Source: Chryseobacterium nakagawai (lineage in GTDB: Bacteria; Bacteroidota; Bacteroidia; Flavobacteriales; Weeksellaceae). From it: a DNA stretch of 64,000 bases. Position numbers and translations under genes: made by a program. The notes beneath the pieces are model-generated. The model saw nothing but the letters and a program-made list of their open reading frames with translations. It had not been told where the DNA came from and made no database searches. The DNA is taken from assembly GCF_900637665.1 (NCBI RefSeq), contig NZ_LR134386.1, positions 620,001-684,000 of the forward strand. The letters are read 5' to 3'. Shown piece by piece: positions 10,236 through 18,873 of this stretch (position 1 is the first letter of the stretch; each line of letters opens with the position of its first letter).

Positions 10236-10910
10236 ATGAAGATTATGAAAATTGCTGCTTTAGGAGCAGTATTAGCAGCTCAGTTTACACTGGCTCAGTT
10301 TAAGCAAACTCCTTTACCGTATGCTTATAATGCATTAGAAGGATCAATAGATGCGCAGACAATGGAAATTCATTATTCAAAGCATGGTGCTGCATATGCT
10401 GCCAACTTGAATAAAGCCATTGCCGGAACTCCACAGGAAAAAGAAACTTTACTTAAGATTCTTTCTGAAACTTCCAAGCTAAGTCCTGCGGTAAGAAACA
10501 ATGCGGGAGGACATTATAACCACGAGCTTTTCTGGACGATCCTTACTCCGGAGAAAAATACTCAACCTTCTGCAAAATTAGCAAAAGCTATTAACGAAAC
10601 TTTCGGAAGTCTGGATGCTTTCAAAGAAAAGATGAGTAAAGCTGGTGCAGACCGTTTTGGATCAGGATGGGCATGGCTTGCCGTGGATAAAAACGGAAAA
10701 CTTTTCGTTTCCTCTACCCCTAATCAGGACAATCCATTGATGGATATTGTAGAAGAAAAAGGAACTCCTATTCTGGGAATAGATGTGTGGGAACACGCTT
10801 ATTACCTGAAATATCAGAACAAGAGAGCAGATTATCTTTCTGCAATCTGGAATGTGCTGAACTGGAAAGAAGTCAGCAAAAGATATGATGAAGCTTTAAG
10901 CAAAAAATAA
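10236..10910 (+). CDS. Exported Fe/Mn superoxide dismutase
   Basis: A 224-residue iron/manganese superoxide dismutase, which converts superoxide to oxygen and hydrogen peroxide. The mature enzyme is preceded by a signal peptide ending FTLA-QF, so it works outside the cytoplasm, which is unusual for this family outside Bacteroidota. Metal ligands are visible: His in MEIHYSKHGAAY, His in GGHYNHELFW, and Asp/His in GIDVWEHAYYLKY. It lies three bases before the second small Cys protein and within the copper locus, consistent with protection from metal-driven superoxide in the periplasm. Confidence 0.95.
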   Translation: MKIMKIAALGAVLAAQFTLAQFKQTPLPYAYNALEGSIDAQTMEIHYSKHGAAYAANLNKAIAGTPQEKETLLKILSETSKLSPAVRNNAGGHYNHELFWTILTPEKNTQPSAKLAKAINETFGSLDAFKEKMSKAGADRFGSGWAWLAVDKNGKLFVSSTPNQDNPLMDIVEEKGTPILGIDVWEHAYYLKYQNKRADYLSAIWNVLNWKEVSKRYDEALSKK

Positions 10911-10913
10911 TTA

Positions 10914-11285
10914 ATGAAAATAATTTACAGCATACTCTTTATTGGCTATATGGTGTTCAGACCTCTGATCCCTTTGGTTGAGTATGCTGTAAATTATAAT
11001 TATATTGCCAACACGCTTTGTGTTAATAAAAGCAAACCGGAAGTTCACTGTAACGGAAAATGCTACTTAAGCAAAGAGCTGGCAAAAACCAATGCTGATA
11101 CGGAATCTACTCCTTTCAACAAAGCAAAGAATTCAGGGCAGAAAATTCTTGATGTGTATACGCTGCCTGAGATTGTAGAAGTTGCTATCACCGGAAAAAT
11201 TATTGTTTCCAATTTCAATTTTCTCTACGAAACAGATTATTCTTTTCTGTTTCTGAAACACATTTTCAAACCACCTGTTTTTTAG
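10914..11285 (+). CDS. Small conserved Cys-motif protein B of the copper locus
   Basis: A 123-residue relative of the 8635-8997 product. It has an N-terminal hydrophobic segment (IIYSILFIGYMVF), the shared RPLIPLVEYAVNYNYI, and the Cys motifs TLCVNKSKPEVHCNGKCY followed by ELAKT. Only three bases separate it from the superoxide dismutase stop, so the two are coupled. The C-terminal half ends HIFKPPVF, comparable to the RIFHPPLV ending of the other copy, showing that relatedness runs the whole length. The function is unknown; paired Cys in the exported part and the context point to metal handling. Confidence 0.8.
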   Translation: MKIIYSILFIGYMVFRPLIPLVEYAVNYNYIANTLCVNKSKPEVHCNGKCYLSKELAKTNADTESTPFNKAKNSGQKILDVYTLPEIVEVAITGKIIVSNFNFLYETDYSFLFLKHIFKPPVF

Positions 11286-11379
11286 GATTCAACTATTCAC
11301 TTATAGAGATTAACCACAAAAGTTTATTGAACATAGTTTTAATAAGCTTAATGCTTCATGCTTAATAAGTTTACAAAAA

Positions 11380-11400
11380 TTGAAAATCTTTGATTTTCAA
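11380..11400. other. Hairpin, possible terminator
   Basis: A perfect 9-bp stem (TTGAAAATC, loop TTT, GATTTTCAA) follows the small Cys protein B gene by about 95 bp. It lacks a good T run on the plus strand, so its role as a terminator is doubtful. Confidence 0.35.
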
Positions 11401-11545
11401 AAAAGCTTAAGTGCACTTTCAACAATTCAGTTGTAACTCTTAAGTAACTTAAGTATAAAATCTTTTGTGCCTTTTGTGGTAAAAAATATTGGATGTTTTC
11501 GCATTCAAAGTATTTCTATTGTATTATCAACTAAAAAAATCAACA

Positions 11546-12469
11546 ATGAAAATGTATCAACTTTTTGTAATGAGTGTACTGTTGATGGTTGTTTCCTGCA
11601 CCCTCGACAAAACAGATTACGAAAATGAAACCAATACAACTGTTCCGGAACTCTATGAATTTAAAGAAGCAACAGCTATAAATAAAGATCATTATAAAAT
11701 AAGTATTGAAACTTTAAACGGAACATTTTATCAAGGGTATAATGAAATCAGAGTAAAGGTCATCAATACTCAGACAAACGAAAATATCAATGCTTCGGAA
11801 GTTACTTTTTTACCCATCATGACGAAAGGTGATGGAAGCAAAACTTCATGTCCATATCAATATATTCTGAGCTACAAACCGGATGGTAAGTACTATTTAG
11901 GGTATTCCGTATTTACGGATAAAAGCAATGCACTGGCAAATTGGAGCTTTTATTTGAGTTTCACAGTCAATCAGAAGATATATGCCATCAATAAAGATAT
12001 CACGGTTAATGAACAGGGGAATAAGAACCTTAATATGACCTCTTTTACGGGAAATGACGGTGAACAATATTGTATTGCACTTATTGCGCCTCAAAAACCG
12101 AAAGTTGCAGAAAACAGCTTGGTAGCAGGAATCTATAAATACAATAAGCCTGCTGTATCTACAGGGAATTTTCCTGATCCTATACAGTTTTCTTATTCGG
12201 AAGTGAAGGGCTATACTCTGCAATTGGATCCAAGAATGCCGGAACCTTCTATGGGAAATCATTCATCTCCCAATAATCAGGATTTAATACAAGGGAATGA
12301 CGGATTGTATCACGGTCTTGTCAATTATACCATGACAGGAAACTGGACCTTAAATTTTATCATGCTGAACCAAAATGGTAAGATCATCAAAGGAACTAAG
12401 GTTTCTACTGATTTTACACCAGGTGTTCCGGGCGTTAAAAGTGAACTTTTTATTGATACTTTATTCTAA
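11546..12469 (+). CDS. Lipoprotein with two YtkA-like copper-protein domains (putative)
   Basis: A 307-residue lipoprotein (MYQLFVMSVLLMVVSC). I see two similar halves. The second has DPRMPEPSMGNHSSPN followed by GNDGLYHGLVNYTMTGNWTL, strongly reminiscent of YtkA/FixH-like domains (MPxMGH, then Y-x-G, then M-x-G-x-W). The first shows a weaker version (FLPIMTKGDGSKTSCPYQ, GKYYLGYSVF, NWSFYLSF). Met/His clusters like these bind copper in related proteins. The next gene, a copper-type TonB receptor, starts four bases after the stop, so this is probably the partner surface or periplasmic binding protein. The family call is pattern-based, not proven. Confidence 0.7.
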   Translation: MKMYQLFVMSVLLMVVSCTLDKTDYENETNTTVPELYEFKEATAINKDHYKISIETLNGTFYQGYNEIRVKVINTQTNENINASEVTFLPIMTKGDGSKTSCPYQYILSYKPDGKYYLGYSVFTDKSNALANWSFYLSFTVNQKIYAINKDITVNEQGNKNLNMTSFTGNDGEQYCIALIAPQKPKVAENSLVAGIYKYNKPAVSTGNFPDPIQFSYSEVKGYTLQLDPRMPEPSMGNHSSPNNQDLIQGNDGLYHGLVNYTMTGNWTLNFIMLNQNGKIIKGTKVSTDFTPGVPGVKSELFIDTLF

Positions 12470-12473
12470 TTTC

Positions 12474-14453
12474 ATGAAGCAGTTTGGAATTATATTAATC
12501 TTTTTGGGAGTTATTATCAATGCCCAAAACAGAAAAGTACGAAAAGATAGTATTGCTCATTTAGCTGAGGTAAAAGTAAAAAGCAATAAAAAGAAGATTG
12601 AAACGGATATGAAAATGGCCGTTTCAGTGGATGAATTTCTAGCATCTTCGGACAAAATAAGCTTTATAAAACGAGGGGCATATGCGTGGGAGCCCTTACT
12701 CAATAATATGAGTACGGAAAGATCTGTCATTACTCTTGATGGGATGCGTATTTTTGGAGCATGCACTGATAAAATGGATCCGGTTACCTCCTATATGGAA
12801 AGTAATACTCTTTCAGGGGTAGATATAAAATCAGGTCAGGAAGGAAGTTCACATGGAGCAACAGTAGCAGGAAGTATTGATCTGAAAAGAAAAAGTACTC
12901 CTTTTGGTCTTGAAAAAAAATGGAATGGGGCCTATCAGACAGGTTTTGAATTCAATAATAAGCAGTTTTTTAACCTTGGAAATATATCCTATTCCGGGAA
13001 GAAGCTTGTGGTAGACGGAAGTATTTCCTTCCGGAAAGCAGGTAATTATTACGATGGGAATGATGTAGAAGTAAATCACTCTCAATATAATAAGTTTAAT
13101 ACGGGAATTGGAATCGCTTACAAAACAAGTCTTTTATCTTCAGTGAAAGTGGATGCAATCTTTGATATGGCAAAGAATGTTGGATTTCCTGCTTTACCAA
13201 TGGATTTATGGCTTTCCAGAGCAATGATTACCTCAGCATCCTACAAACAATTATTTCAAGAAGGATTAATTAAGTCCTGGGATACAAAAATCTATTTCAA
13301 TACCATTGAACATTATATGGATGACACAAAGCGTCCTGAGAATCTGGTACACATGGATATGCCGGGATGGAGTACTACCTATGGGCTGGTTTCTTCAATG
13401 AATCTCACAAAAGAGCGGTATACTTCAGACATAGAACTTAATGCCTACAACAATACATCAATTGCAGAAATGCGGATGTATCCTCAGGATAGAAAGAACA
13501 GAACTATGTTTGCGTATAGCTGGCCTTGGGTAACTACACGTTTTGCCAGTCTTTCGATGAATAACAAATGGGATATATCTGATAAAAGCCGTTTGAGTTT
13601 CGGAGGATCATTAGGACTGAACTATAATGAGTCTAAATATCCTGAATTCAATTGGATCTTCCATCCGGGAGCATCACCGAAAAAGACTAGAATTCTTCCC
13701 AGCCTGCATGCAGGATATCAATTTACCAATCATCATTTTAATTTTTCTGTAGGAACGGGCTACGGCCATAGAGCGCCTTCCGTTTCAGAAGGGTATGGCT
13801 ATTATATCTACAACAGCTTTGACCGCTATGACTATATCGGAAATCCTGACCTAAAAAATGAAATTTCTTATGAAACCAATGCCAGTGCAGGTTTTAGGAA
13901 TGAAAAGATGAGTATTGAAGCCAAAGTGAATTACTTCTATATTCAGAATTATATTATCGGAAGAATTCTGAGTCTTGGAAGTCCTATGAATTATCAATCG
14001 GTAGGAGTAAAGGCTTATACTTCACTGGATCATGCCACACTCTTTAATATGTCTCTGAATGCCAATTACAGCATTATTCCGGATTTACACTGGAAAGGAA
14101 CATTGACGTATGCAAGAGGAAGGGATGATAAAGGAAAAAATCTGCCTTTCATCCGTCCTTTGAGCTATCTGACCTCTTTACATTATACCCATGGGAATTT
14201 TGGAGTTCAGACCTCTGTAAATGGAGATTTTGTTCAGCTTAATTACAGTCCGGAATATGGTGAAGATCAGACAGCGGCTTACACCGTATGGAATTTTTCC
14301 ATGGATTATACTTTCAAAATCAAAAAACTTAAGACCATTTTTCAGGTAGGAGCCGAAAACCTGTTAAACAAATATTACAGCACCTATGCAGACTGGGGAA
14401 ATATCCCAAGAATGGGTCGTAATATTTATACGTCTTTAAAAGTCAACTTTTAA
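12474..14453 (+). CDS. TonB-dependent outer-membrane copper receptor (OprC/NosA-like)
   Basis: A 659-residue TonB-dependent receptor with a signal peptide (MKQFGIILIFLGVIINAQ), plug domain (residues ~30-140) and a 22-strand-type barrel ending in an aromatic-rich strand (YTSLKVNF). The plug contains IFGACTDKMDPVTSYME: Cys97 and Met101 form the CxxxM motif, and His280-Tyr-Met282 (EHYMDD) forms the HxM motif. In OprC of Pseudomonas these two motifs together bind copper, and the surrounding residues also resemble OprC/NosA. Import of copper is therefore a strong prediction. It has no carboxypeptidase-like N-terminal domain and is not a SusC-type protein. It lies between the YtkA-like lipoprotein and the MbnP-like gene. 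Confidence 0.9.
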   Translation: MKQFGIILIFLGVIINAQNRKVRKDSIAHLAEVKVKSNKKKIETDMKMAVSVDEFLASSDKISFIKRGAYAWEPLLNNMSTERSVITLDGMRIFGACTDKMDPVTSYMESNTLSGVDIKSGQEGSSHGATVAGSIDLKRKSTPFGLEKKWNGAYQTGFEFNNKQFFNLGNISYSGKKLVVDGSISFRKAGNYYDGNDVEVNHSQYNKFNTGIGIAYKTSLLSSVKVDAIFDMAKNVGFPALPMDLWLSRAMITSASYKQLFQEGLIKSWDTKIYFNTIEHYMDDTKRPENLVHMDMPGWSTTYGLVSSMNLTKERYTSDIELNAYNNTSIAEMRMYPQDRKNRTMFAYSWPWVTTRFASLSMNNKWDISDKSRLSFGGSLGLNYNESKYPEFNWIFHPGASPKKTRILPSLHAGYQFTNHHFNFSVGTGYGHRAPSVSEGYGYYIYNSFDRYDYIGNPDLKNEISYETNASAGFRNEKMSIEAKVNYFYIQNYIIGRILSLGSPMNYQSVGVKAYTSLDHATLFNMSLNANYSIIPDLHWKGTLTYARGRDDKGKNLPFIRPLSYLTSLHYTHGNFGVQTSVNGDFVQLNYSPEYGEDQTAAYTVWNFSMDYTFKIKKLKTIFQVGAENLLNKYYSTYADWGNIPRMGRNIYTSLKVNF

Positions 14454-14497
14454 AGATGACAGAAACTTTAATTAAAACAACAACTAAAATTTTTAAA

Positions 14498-15364
14498 ATG
14501 CAAAACTTAAAACAATATCTACTATTATCTGCTTTTTCATTAGGTGTAATTTCTTGCCAAAACAGTGATGATAATCCTGTTGCCAATAACGTTACCCTTG
14601 AATTCAAGAATACGTTTAAAAATGAAACGATTATTCTCGGAGGTGCTACTTCAAGTACAGCCACGATCAATACCTCAGCAGAAGGACAGGCTCATCATTT
14701 TTCAGAATTGAAATATGTAATCAGTAATATTCGTCTGGTAAAAGCAGATGGTAATGAAGTCCCTTATAAAGTCAATGATCTGGATCAGGGCGCTACAGTG
14801 ATTGACCAATCAAAACCGGAAACGCTTCGTTACTTATTGAGTAATATACCTGCTGGAGAGTATAAAAAAATCAAATTCGGATTAGGAGTAAAAAAAGATC
14901 TGAATGTTTTGGATCAGGTGAGATTTCCAAAGTTCTATGCCACTGCAGGTTCCAATGATACCCAAATGATGTGGGAGTGGGGAGCAGGGTATCGTTTTAC
15001 AAAAATTGAAGGTTTTTATGGAACAGATAACAAACAGATGTCTATCCACACAGGAAGTACCATAAAAGGATCAGAAGGTAATTTTACCCAGGGAGTAGAT
15101 GCGTATAGAGATGTCACTTTAGATCTTTCCCAACATGCTATCGTGGGTAGCAAAGCGCCTAAAATTATTATTAAAGCAGATTTTGATAAATTGTTGACGG
15201 GGAAAATCAATACGATTGTATTGGTTACGGGAACAGGATCAGATGGCAATGCTACTCCGAATATTCATACTGCTAACCAAATGGTAAAATTTGTTGATAA
15301 CCTCGGTGGAAACGGTTCAAGTGATATTTCCGGAATGTTTTCAGTGAGTGCTGTTGAAAACTAA
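14498..15364 (+). CDS. MbnP-family copper-binding lipoprotein
   Basis: A 288-residue lipoprotein (MQNLKQYLLLSAFSLGVISC) of the MbnP family. Recognisable conserved stretches are LEFKNTFKNETIILGG, HHFSELKYVISNIRLVKADG, KIKFGLGVKKDLN and MMWEWGAGYRFTKIEG. In methanotrophs the partner protein MbnP binds copper through a Trp oxidised to kynurenine by the diheme protein MbnH; the Trp pair in MMWEWGAGY is a candidate site. The MbnH-like gene follows at once, overlapping only beyond the stop region. Starts at 14456 or 14498 are both possible; the second gives the proper lipoprotein signal. Confidence 0.88.
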   Translation: MQNLKQYLLLSAFSLGVISCQNSDDNPVANNVTLEFKNTFKNETIILGGATSSTATINTSAEGQAHHFSELKYVISNIRLVKADGNEVPYKVNDLDQGATVIDQSKPETLRYLLSNIPAGEYKKIKFGLGVKKDLNVLDQVRFPKFYATAGSNDTQMMWEWGAGYRFTKIEGFYGTDNKQMSIHTGSTIKGSEGNFTQGVDAYRDVTLDLSQHAIVGSKAPKIIIKADFDKLLTGKINTIVLVTGTGSDGNATPNIHTANQMVKFVDNLGGNGSSDISGMFSVSAVEN

Positions 15365-15380
15365 ACTTCTTTCTGCTGCA

Positions 15381-16400
15381 ATGAAAAAAGGATTAAGCAT
15401 TTTAGCCATTATTATTCTGTTAATATCTTGTAATAACGATCGTTACGAACCTATTTCTGGCGATAATCCACAGATTTCGCTCAATATTCCGTCTGGATTT
15501 CCGGAACTAAACAATTCGGTGAACTCTAACAGACCTACAAAATATGGAGTAGAGTTGGGGGAAAAATTATTTAATGAGAAAAGGCTGAGTGCAGATAATA
15601 GTATTTCCTGCTCCAGTTGTCATATACAAGGAAATGCCTTTGCAGATCATAATGCACAGGGAATAGGAATTCAGAATAGAGTAGGATTGCGAAATGTTCC
15701 TGCTATTCAGAACATGCTCTTTATGAAGTTTTATAATTGGGATGGCAATATCCTTCAATTGGAGAATCAACCCTTAGTTCCTATTATCACTCATGAAGAA
15801 ATGGGTTCTTCTATTCTGGAGGTGATAGGCAAAATAAGAGATGATATGATGTATAAAGATCTGTTCCGAAAAGCCTTTGGAGACGAAACCATTACTGCTG
15901 AAAGAATTTATAAAAGTATTGCACAGTATGAGTACACCCTGATTTCTGCTAATAGCAAATATGATAAGGTAAAAAGAAAAGGAGGAGAAACTTTCACAGA
16001 AAATGAAGCCTTGGGATATCAGACTTTTCAACAGAAATGTGTGAGTTGTCATAATACAGAATTATTTACCGATCAGAGTTTCAGAAATATCGGGTTTCCT
16101 GTAAATCCGGATACCAATGAGGCGGGACGGGGAAGAGTTACCGGTATTCCAGCAGATTATATGAGCTTCAGAGTTCCTTCTTTAAGAAATGTAGAATATA
16201 CGGCTCCTTATGGAAGCTATGGCCAGTTCCCAACATTAAGGGCAGTCCTTGATTATTTTGATAAAGGGGTTCTATCTGCAGATAATCTTGATCCTGTTTT
16301 TAAAAATAATGGAAACAGAATTCCTCTCTCAGAGCAGGAAAAGACCAATCTTATCCTGTTTCTGAAAACACTGAGCGATCGTGAATTTGTGAAAAAATAA
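15381..16400 (+). CDS. Diheme cytochrome c peroxidase-like protein (MbnH/MauG type), lipoprotein
   Basis: A 339-residue periplasmic lipoprotein (signal ending ILLISC) with two c-type haem sites: CSSCH in SISCSSCHIQGNAFADH and CVSCH in QQKCVSCHNTELF. The overall pattern (FNEKRLSADNSISCSSCH, VPAIQNMLF, FYNWDGNILQLENQ, FRVPSLRNVEYTAPYGSYG) is that of the cytochrome c peroxidase/MauG superfamily. Directly after an MbnP-like gene it is most likely MbnH-like, oxidising a Trp of its partner rather than detoxifying peroxide. It is the last gene of the copper locus; a terminator follows 42 bp downstream. Confidence 0.92.
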   Translation: MKKGLSILAIIILLISCNNDRYEPISGDNPQISLNIPSGFPELNNSVNSNRPTKYGVELGEKLFNEKRLSADNSISCSSCHIQGNAFADHNAQGIGIQNRVGLRNVPAIQNMLFMKFYNWDGNILQLENQPLVPIITHEEMGSSILEVIGKIRDDMMYKDLFRKAFGDETITAERIYKSIAQYEYTLISANSKYDKVKRKGGETFTENEALGYQTFQQKCVSCHNTELFTDQSFRNIGFPVNPDTNEAGRGRVTGIPADYMSFRVPSLRNVEYTAPYGSYGQFPTLRAVLDYFDKGVLSADNLDPVFKNNGNRIPLSEQEKTNLILFLKTLSDREFVKK

Positions 16401-16442
16401 TCATTGCTAAAAACAGAAAAACTCAGTAAAAATTGATTGTTT

Positions 16443-16471
16443 AAATCCCGTTACAATGTAGCGGGATTTTT
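16443..16471 (+). terminator. Terminator closing the copper locus
   Basis: AAATCCCGTTAC pairs with GTAGCGGGATTT around the loop AAT and runs into a T5 tract. It separates the diheme gene from the cobalamin riboswitch. Confidence 0.88.
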
Positions 16472-16531
16472 CATGTTTATTGATTGATAATCATTTTGTT
16501 CTGCATACCATCGTATCTGGTGGGAATTTTA

Positions 16532-16539
16532 TATCTTTG
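16532..16539 (+). promoter_or_regulatory. -7 promoter element TATCTTTG of the B12 operon
   Basis: Matches TAnnTTTG and lies immediately before the riboswitch, as expected for the transcript that carries it. No clear -33 TTG is present. Confidence 0.55.
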
Positions 16540-16706
16540 CCGGAATTTGGTGAGCCATAATAAGCTCTTAAAAGGGAATCCGGTGAAAATCCGGAACAGA
16601 CCCGCTGCTGTAAGCTCCACACCAAAGTTTTTGAAAAATAGATCCACTGTTTTTAGGAATGGGAAGGATTTCAAAAACGGAGTAAGTCAGAAGACCTGCC
16701 AGAAAT
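16540..16706 (+). ncRNA. Cobalamin (vitamin B12) riboswitch
   Basis: The conserved core is plain: AAAAGGGAATCCGGTGAAAA, then TCCGGAACAGACCCGCTGCT followed by GTAA, and the closing B12 box AGTCAGAAGACCTGCC near 16684-16700. This RNA element binds adenosyl- or other cobalamins and represses the genes downstream when B12 is plentiful. It precedes a BtuB-like receptor by about 110 bp. A possible expression-platform pairing is TGACGCT at 16717-16723 with AGCGTCA at 16803-16809, just before the start codon. Confidence 0.95.
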
Positions 16707-16818
16707 AATAAACGTTTGACGCTTTCGTGGAATAAAGCTTAGGACAACAATGATTTTGTGCAGTGACAGCTGTGCTTTGTCGTTGCTTTTCTTATATCCA
16801 TTAGCGTCATCATGATCC

Positions 16819-18873
16819 ATGAATGAGCTAATGATAGCAAAACTAACTACATTTCAATTCCATAAAATTGTTTTCACGGCATTCGTGTTTACCTCACAAT
16901 TCCTGTTTTCTCAGACTCATAAAAAAGACAGTATTAAAGGAGAAGCTATAAAGACTGTCAATATTTACAAAAAGAATTTTAAAGAAATCCTTCCTGCTCA
17001 GGTCTTACAAGGCGAAGAGCTTGAACGGCTCAACAGTCATTCTGTTGCTGATGCACTGAGATATTTTGCCGGAGTTCAGATTAAAGATTATGGCGGAATG
17101 GGTGGTTTGAAGACGGTCAATATCCGAAGTATGGGAAGTCAGCATGTAGGTGTTTTCTATGATGGAATCCAATTAGGGAATGCTCAGAACGGATTGGTAG
17201 ACTTAGGAAGGTATTCTTTGGATGATCTTGAAGAAATCTCATTGTACAACGGTCAGAAAAGTGAAATTTTCCAGCCTGCCAAAGATTTCGGGTCATCGGG
17301 ATCCATTTATTTACAACCCAAAACACCAACATTCACCGGCGGTAAGAAAACCAATCTTCTGATCAGAGCAAAAAGTGCTTCTATTGATTTATTTAATCCT
17401 TCCTTCCGTTTAGAACAAAAAATTTCAAAAAGAATTTCAGCAAGCGCCAGTGCAGAATTTCTCCAAAGTGATGGCCTTTACAAATTTTACTATGGTAGGA
17501 AATTCCCAAACGGTACTACAGCAGCTGATACCATTTCCAAAAGATATGATTCCGATATTAAGGCAAAGCGTTTTGAAACCGCTATTAATGGAACTTTAAA
17601 TAACGGAAGCTGGAATATCCGTGGATACGGTTATATTTCAAACCGTGGTATTCCGGCACCTATTGTAAAGAAGCGTTTTAAAGCAAGAGGTGCAAGAATG
17701 CTTGATGAAAACTATTTTGTACAGGCCAATTTCAGAAAAAAGCTGTTTCCTAAGCTTGAAACTCAGCTGAAGGCGAAGTTTGCTTATGATTATACTTATT
17801 TTAATGATACAGTATTATCTCAGGCAGTTTATCCCGCAAAAAATACCTATATCCAACGGGAGGTTTATCTTTCATCTTCCAATATTTATACAATCAATTC
17901 AAATTGGGATGTGAGTTTAAGTGGGGACTTTCAGTATAATAATCTTGATGCTGATTTACGTGAATTTTCTTATCCTACGCGTTATACAACTCTTGTTGCA
18001 TTGGCTACAACCTATCAGTGGAACAGATTTAAATTCTTAGGAAGCCTTTTAGGGACATTTACCTTTGAGGAGGTAAGAATGAACAAGCGACCTGATGACA
18101 GAAGAGAATTTACACCAGCCTTCTTTATGAGCTACCAGCCGACTTCAATACCGGAACTTACGCTTAGGGCATTCTATAAAAATATCTTCAGATTACCAAC
18201 TTTTAATGATCTGTATTATACCAGCGTAGGAAATACTTATCTGCAACCCGAGTTTACCCATCAGTATGATGTAGGGTTTACGTATCAGAAAAAATACGAT
18301 CATTCTTTATTTAAAGGACTTTATATAAAAGTAGATGGATATTATAACAAGGTAACAGATAAAATTGTTGCTGTCCCTACTACCAATATGTTTAGATGGA
18401 TGATGCTGAACCTTGGAAAGGTCGAAATCATCGGAACAGACGTGAACATTCAGACCGAATTAATGTTTGGAGATGTAAAAGTTAAACCATTATTAGCATA
18501 TACCTACCAGAGAGCGAAAGATAAAACGATTAGTGAAGGGAAGACAGAAACCTATTATGGACAACAAATCCCTTATACACCCAGGCATAGTGGATCTTTT
18601 ACCTTAATGGCCGACTATAAAGACTGGAGCTTCAACTACAGTACAATTTATGTAGGAGAAAGATATGATGGGCAGCTGGATAATATTCAGTACAATTTTA
18701 TTCAGCCCTGGTATACCCACGATCTTTCTGTTCAGAGAAAATTGAGACTGGCAGGGCATCCTTTTAAAATCAACCTTGAAATGAACAATGTTTTTAACCA
18801 ATATTATGATGTGGTAAAAAACTATCCTATGCCGGGAAGAAATTTCAGACTCACTTTAAACTTCACCTTATGA
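16819..18873 (+). CDS. btuB: TonB-dependent cobalamin receptor BtuB
   Basis: A 684-residue outer-membrane TonB-dependent receptor with a signal peptide (FHKIVFTAFVFTSQFLFSQ), a plug domain (LNSHSVADALRYFAGVQIKD, then VNIRSMGSQHVGVFYDGIQL) and a barrel ending NFRLTLNFTL. Receptor families look alike, but the cobalamin riboswitch directly upstream and the BtuG-like gene directly downstream make vitamin B12 (or a corrinoid) the predicted cargo. An ATG four codons further in is also possible. Its stop codon overlaps the next start (ATGA), so the genes are translationally coupled. Confidence 0.93.
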   Translation: MNELMIAKLTTFQFHKIVFTAFVFTSQFLFSQTHKKDSIKGEAIKTVNIYKKNFKEILPAQVLQGEELERLNSHSVADALRYFAGVQIKDYGGMGGLKTVNIRSMGSQHVGVFYDGIQLGNAQNGLVDLGRYSLDDLEEISLYNGQKSEIFQPAKDFGSSGSIYLQPKTPTFTGGKKTNLLIRAKSASIDLFNPSFRLEQKISKRISASASAEFLQSDGLYKFYYGRKFPNGTTAADTISKRYDSDIKAKRFETAINGTLNNGSWNIRGYGYISNRGIPAPIVKKRFKARGARMLDENYFVQANFRKKLFPKLETQLKAKFAYDYTYFNDTVLSQAVYPAKNTYIQREVYLSSSNIYTINSNWDVSLSGDFQYNNLDADLREFSYPTRYTTLVALATTYQWNRFKFLGSLLGTFTFEEVRMNKRPDDRREFTPAFFMSYQPTSIPELTLRAFYKNIFRLPTFNDLYYTSVGNTYLQPEFTHQYDVGFTYQKKYDHSLFKGLYIKVDGYYNKVTDKIVAVPTTNMFRWMMLNLGKVEIIGTDVNIQTELMFGDVKVKPLLAYTYQRAKDKTISEGKTETYYGQQIPYTPRHSGSFTLMADYKDWSFNYSTIYVGERYDGQLDNIQYNFIQPWYTHDLSVQRKLRLAGHPFKINLEMNNVFNQYYDVVKNYPMPGRNFRLTLNFTL

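Noticed and set aside
12474-14453. Generic siderophore or SusC-type receptor
   Set aside because: It has no carboxypeptidase-like N-terminal domain and no SusD partner, and it carries both copper motifs of OprC.
15381-16400. Classical peroxide-detoxifying cytochrome c peroxidase
   Set aside because: Its position directly after an MbnP-family gene makes an MbnH-like role more likely, although the superfamily is the same and the sequence alone does not settle it.
16477-16708. Two short frames of 65 and 74 codons, one on each strand
   Set aside because: They coincide with the cobalamin riboswitch, whose conserved core explains the sequence.
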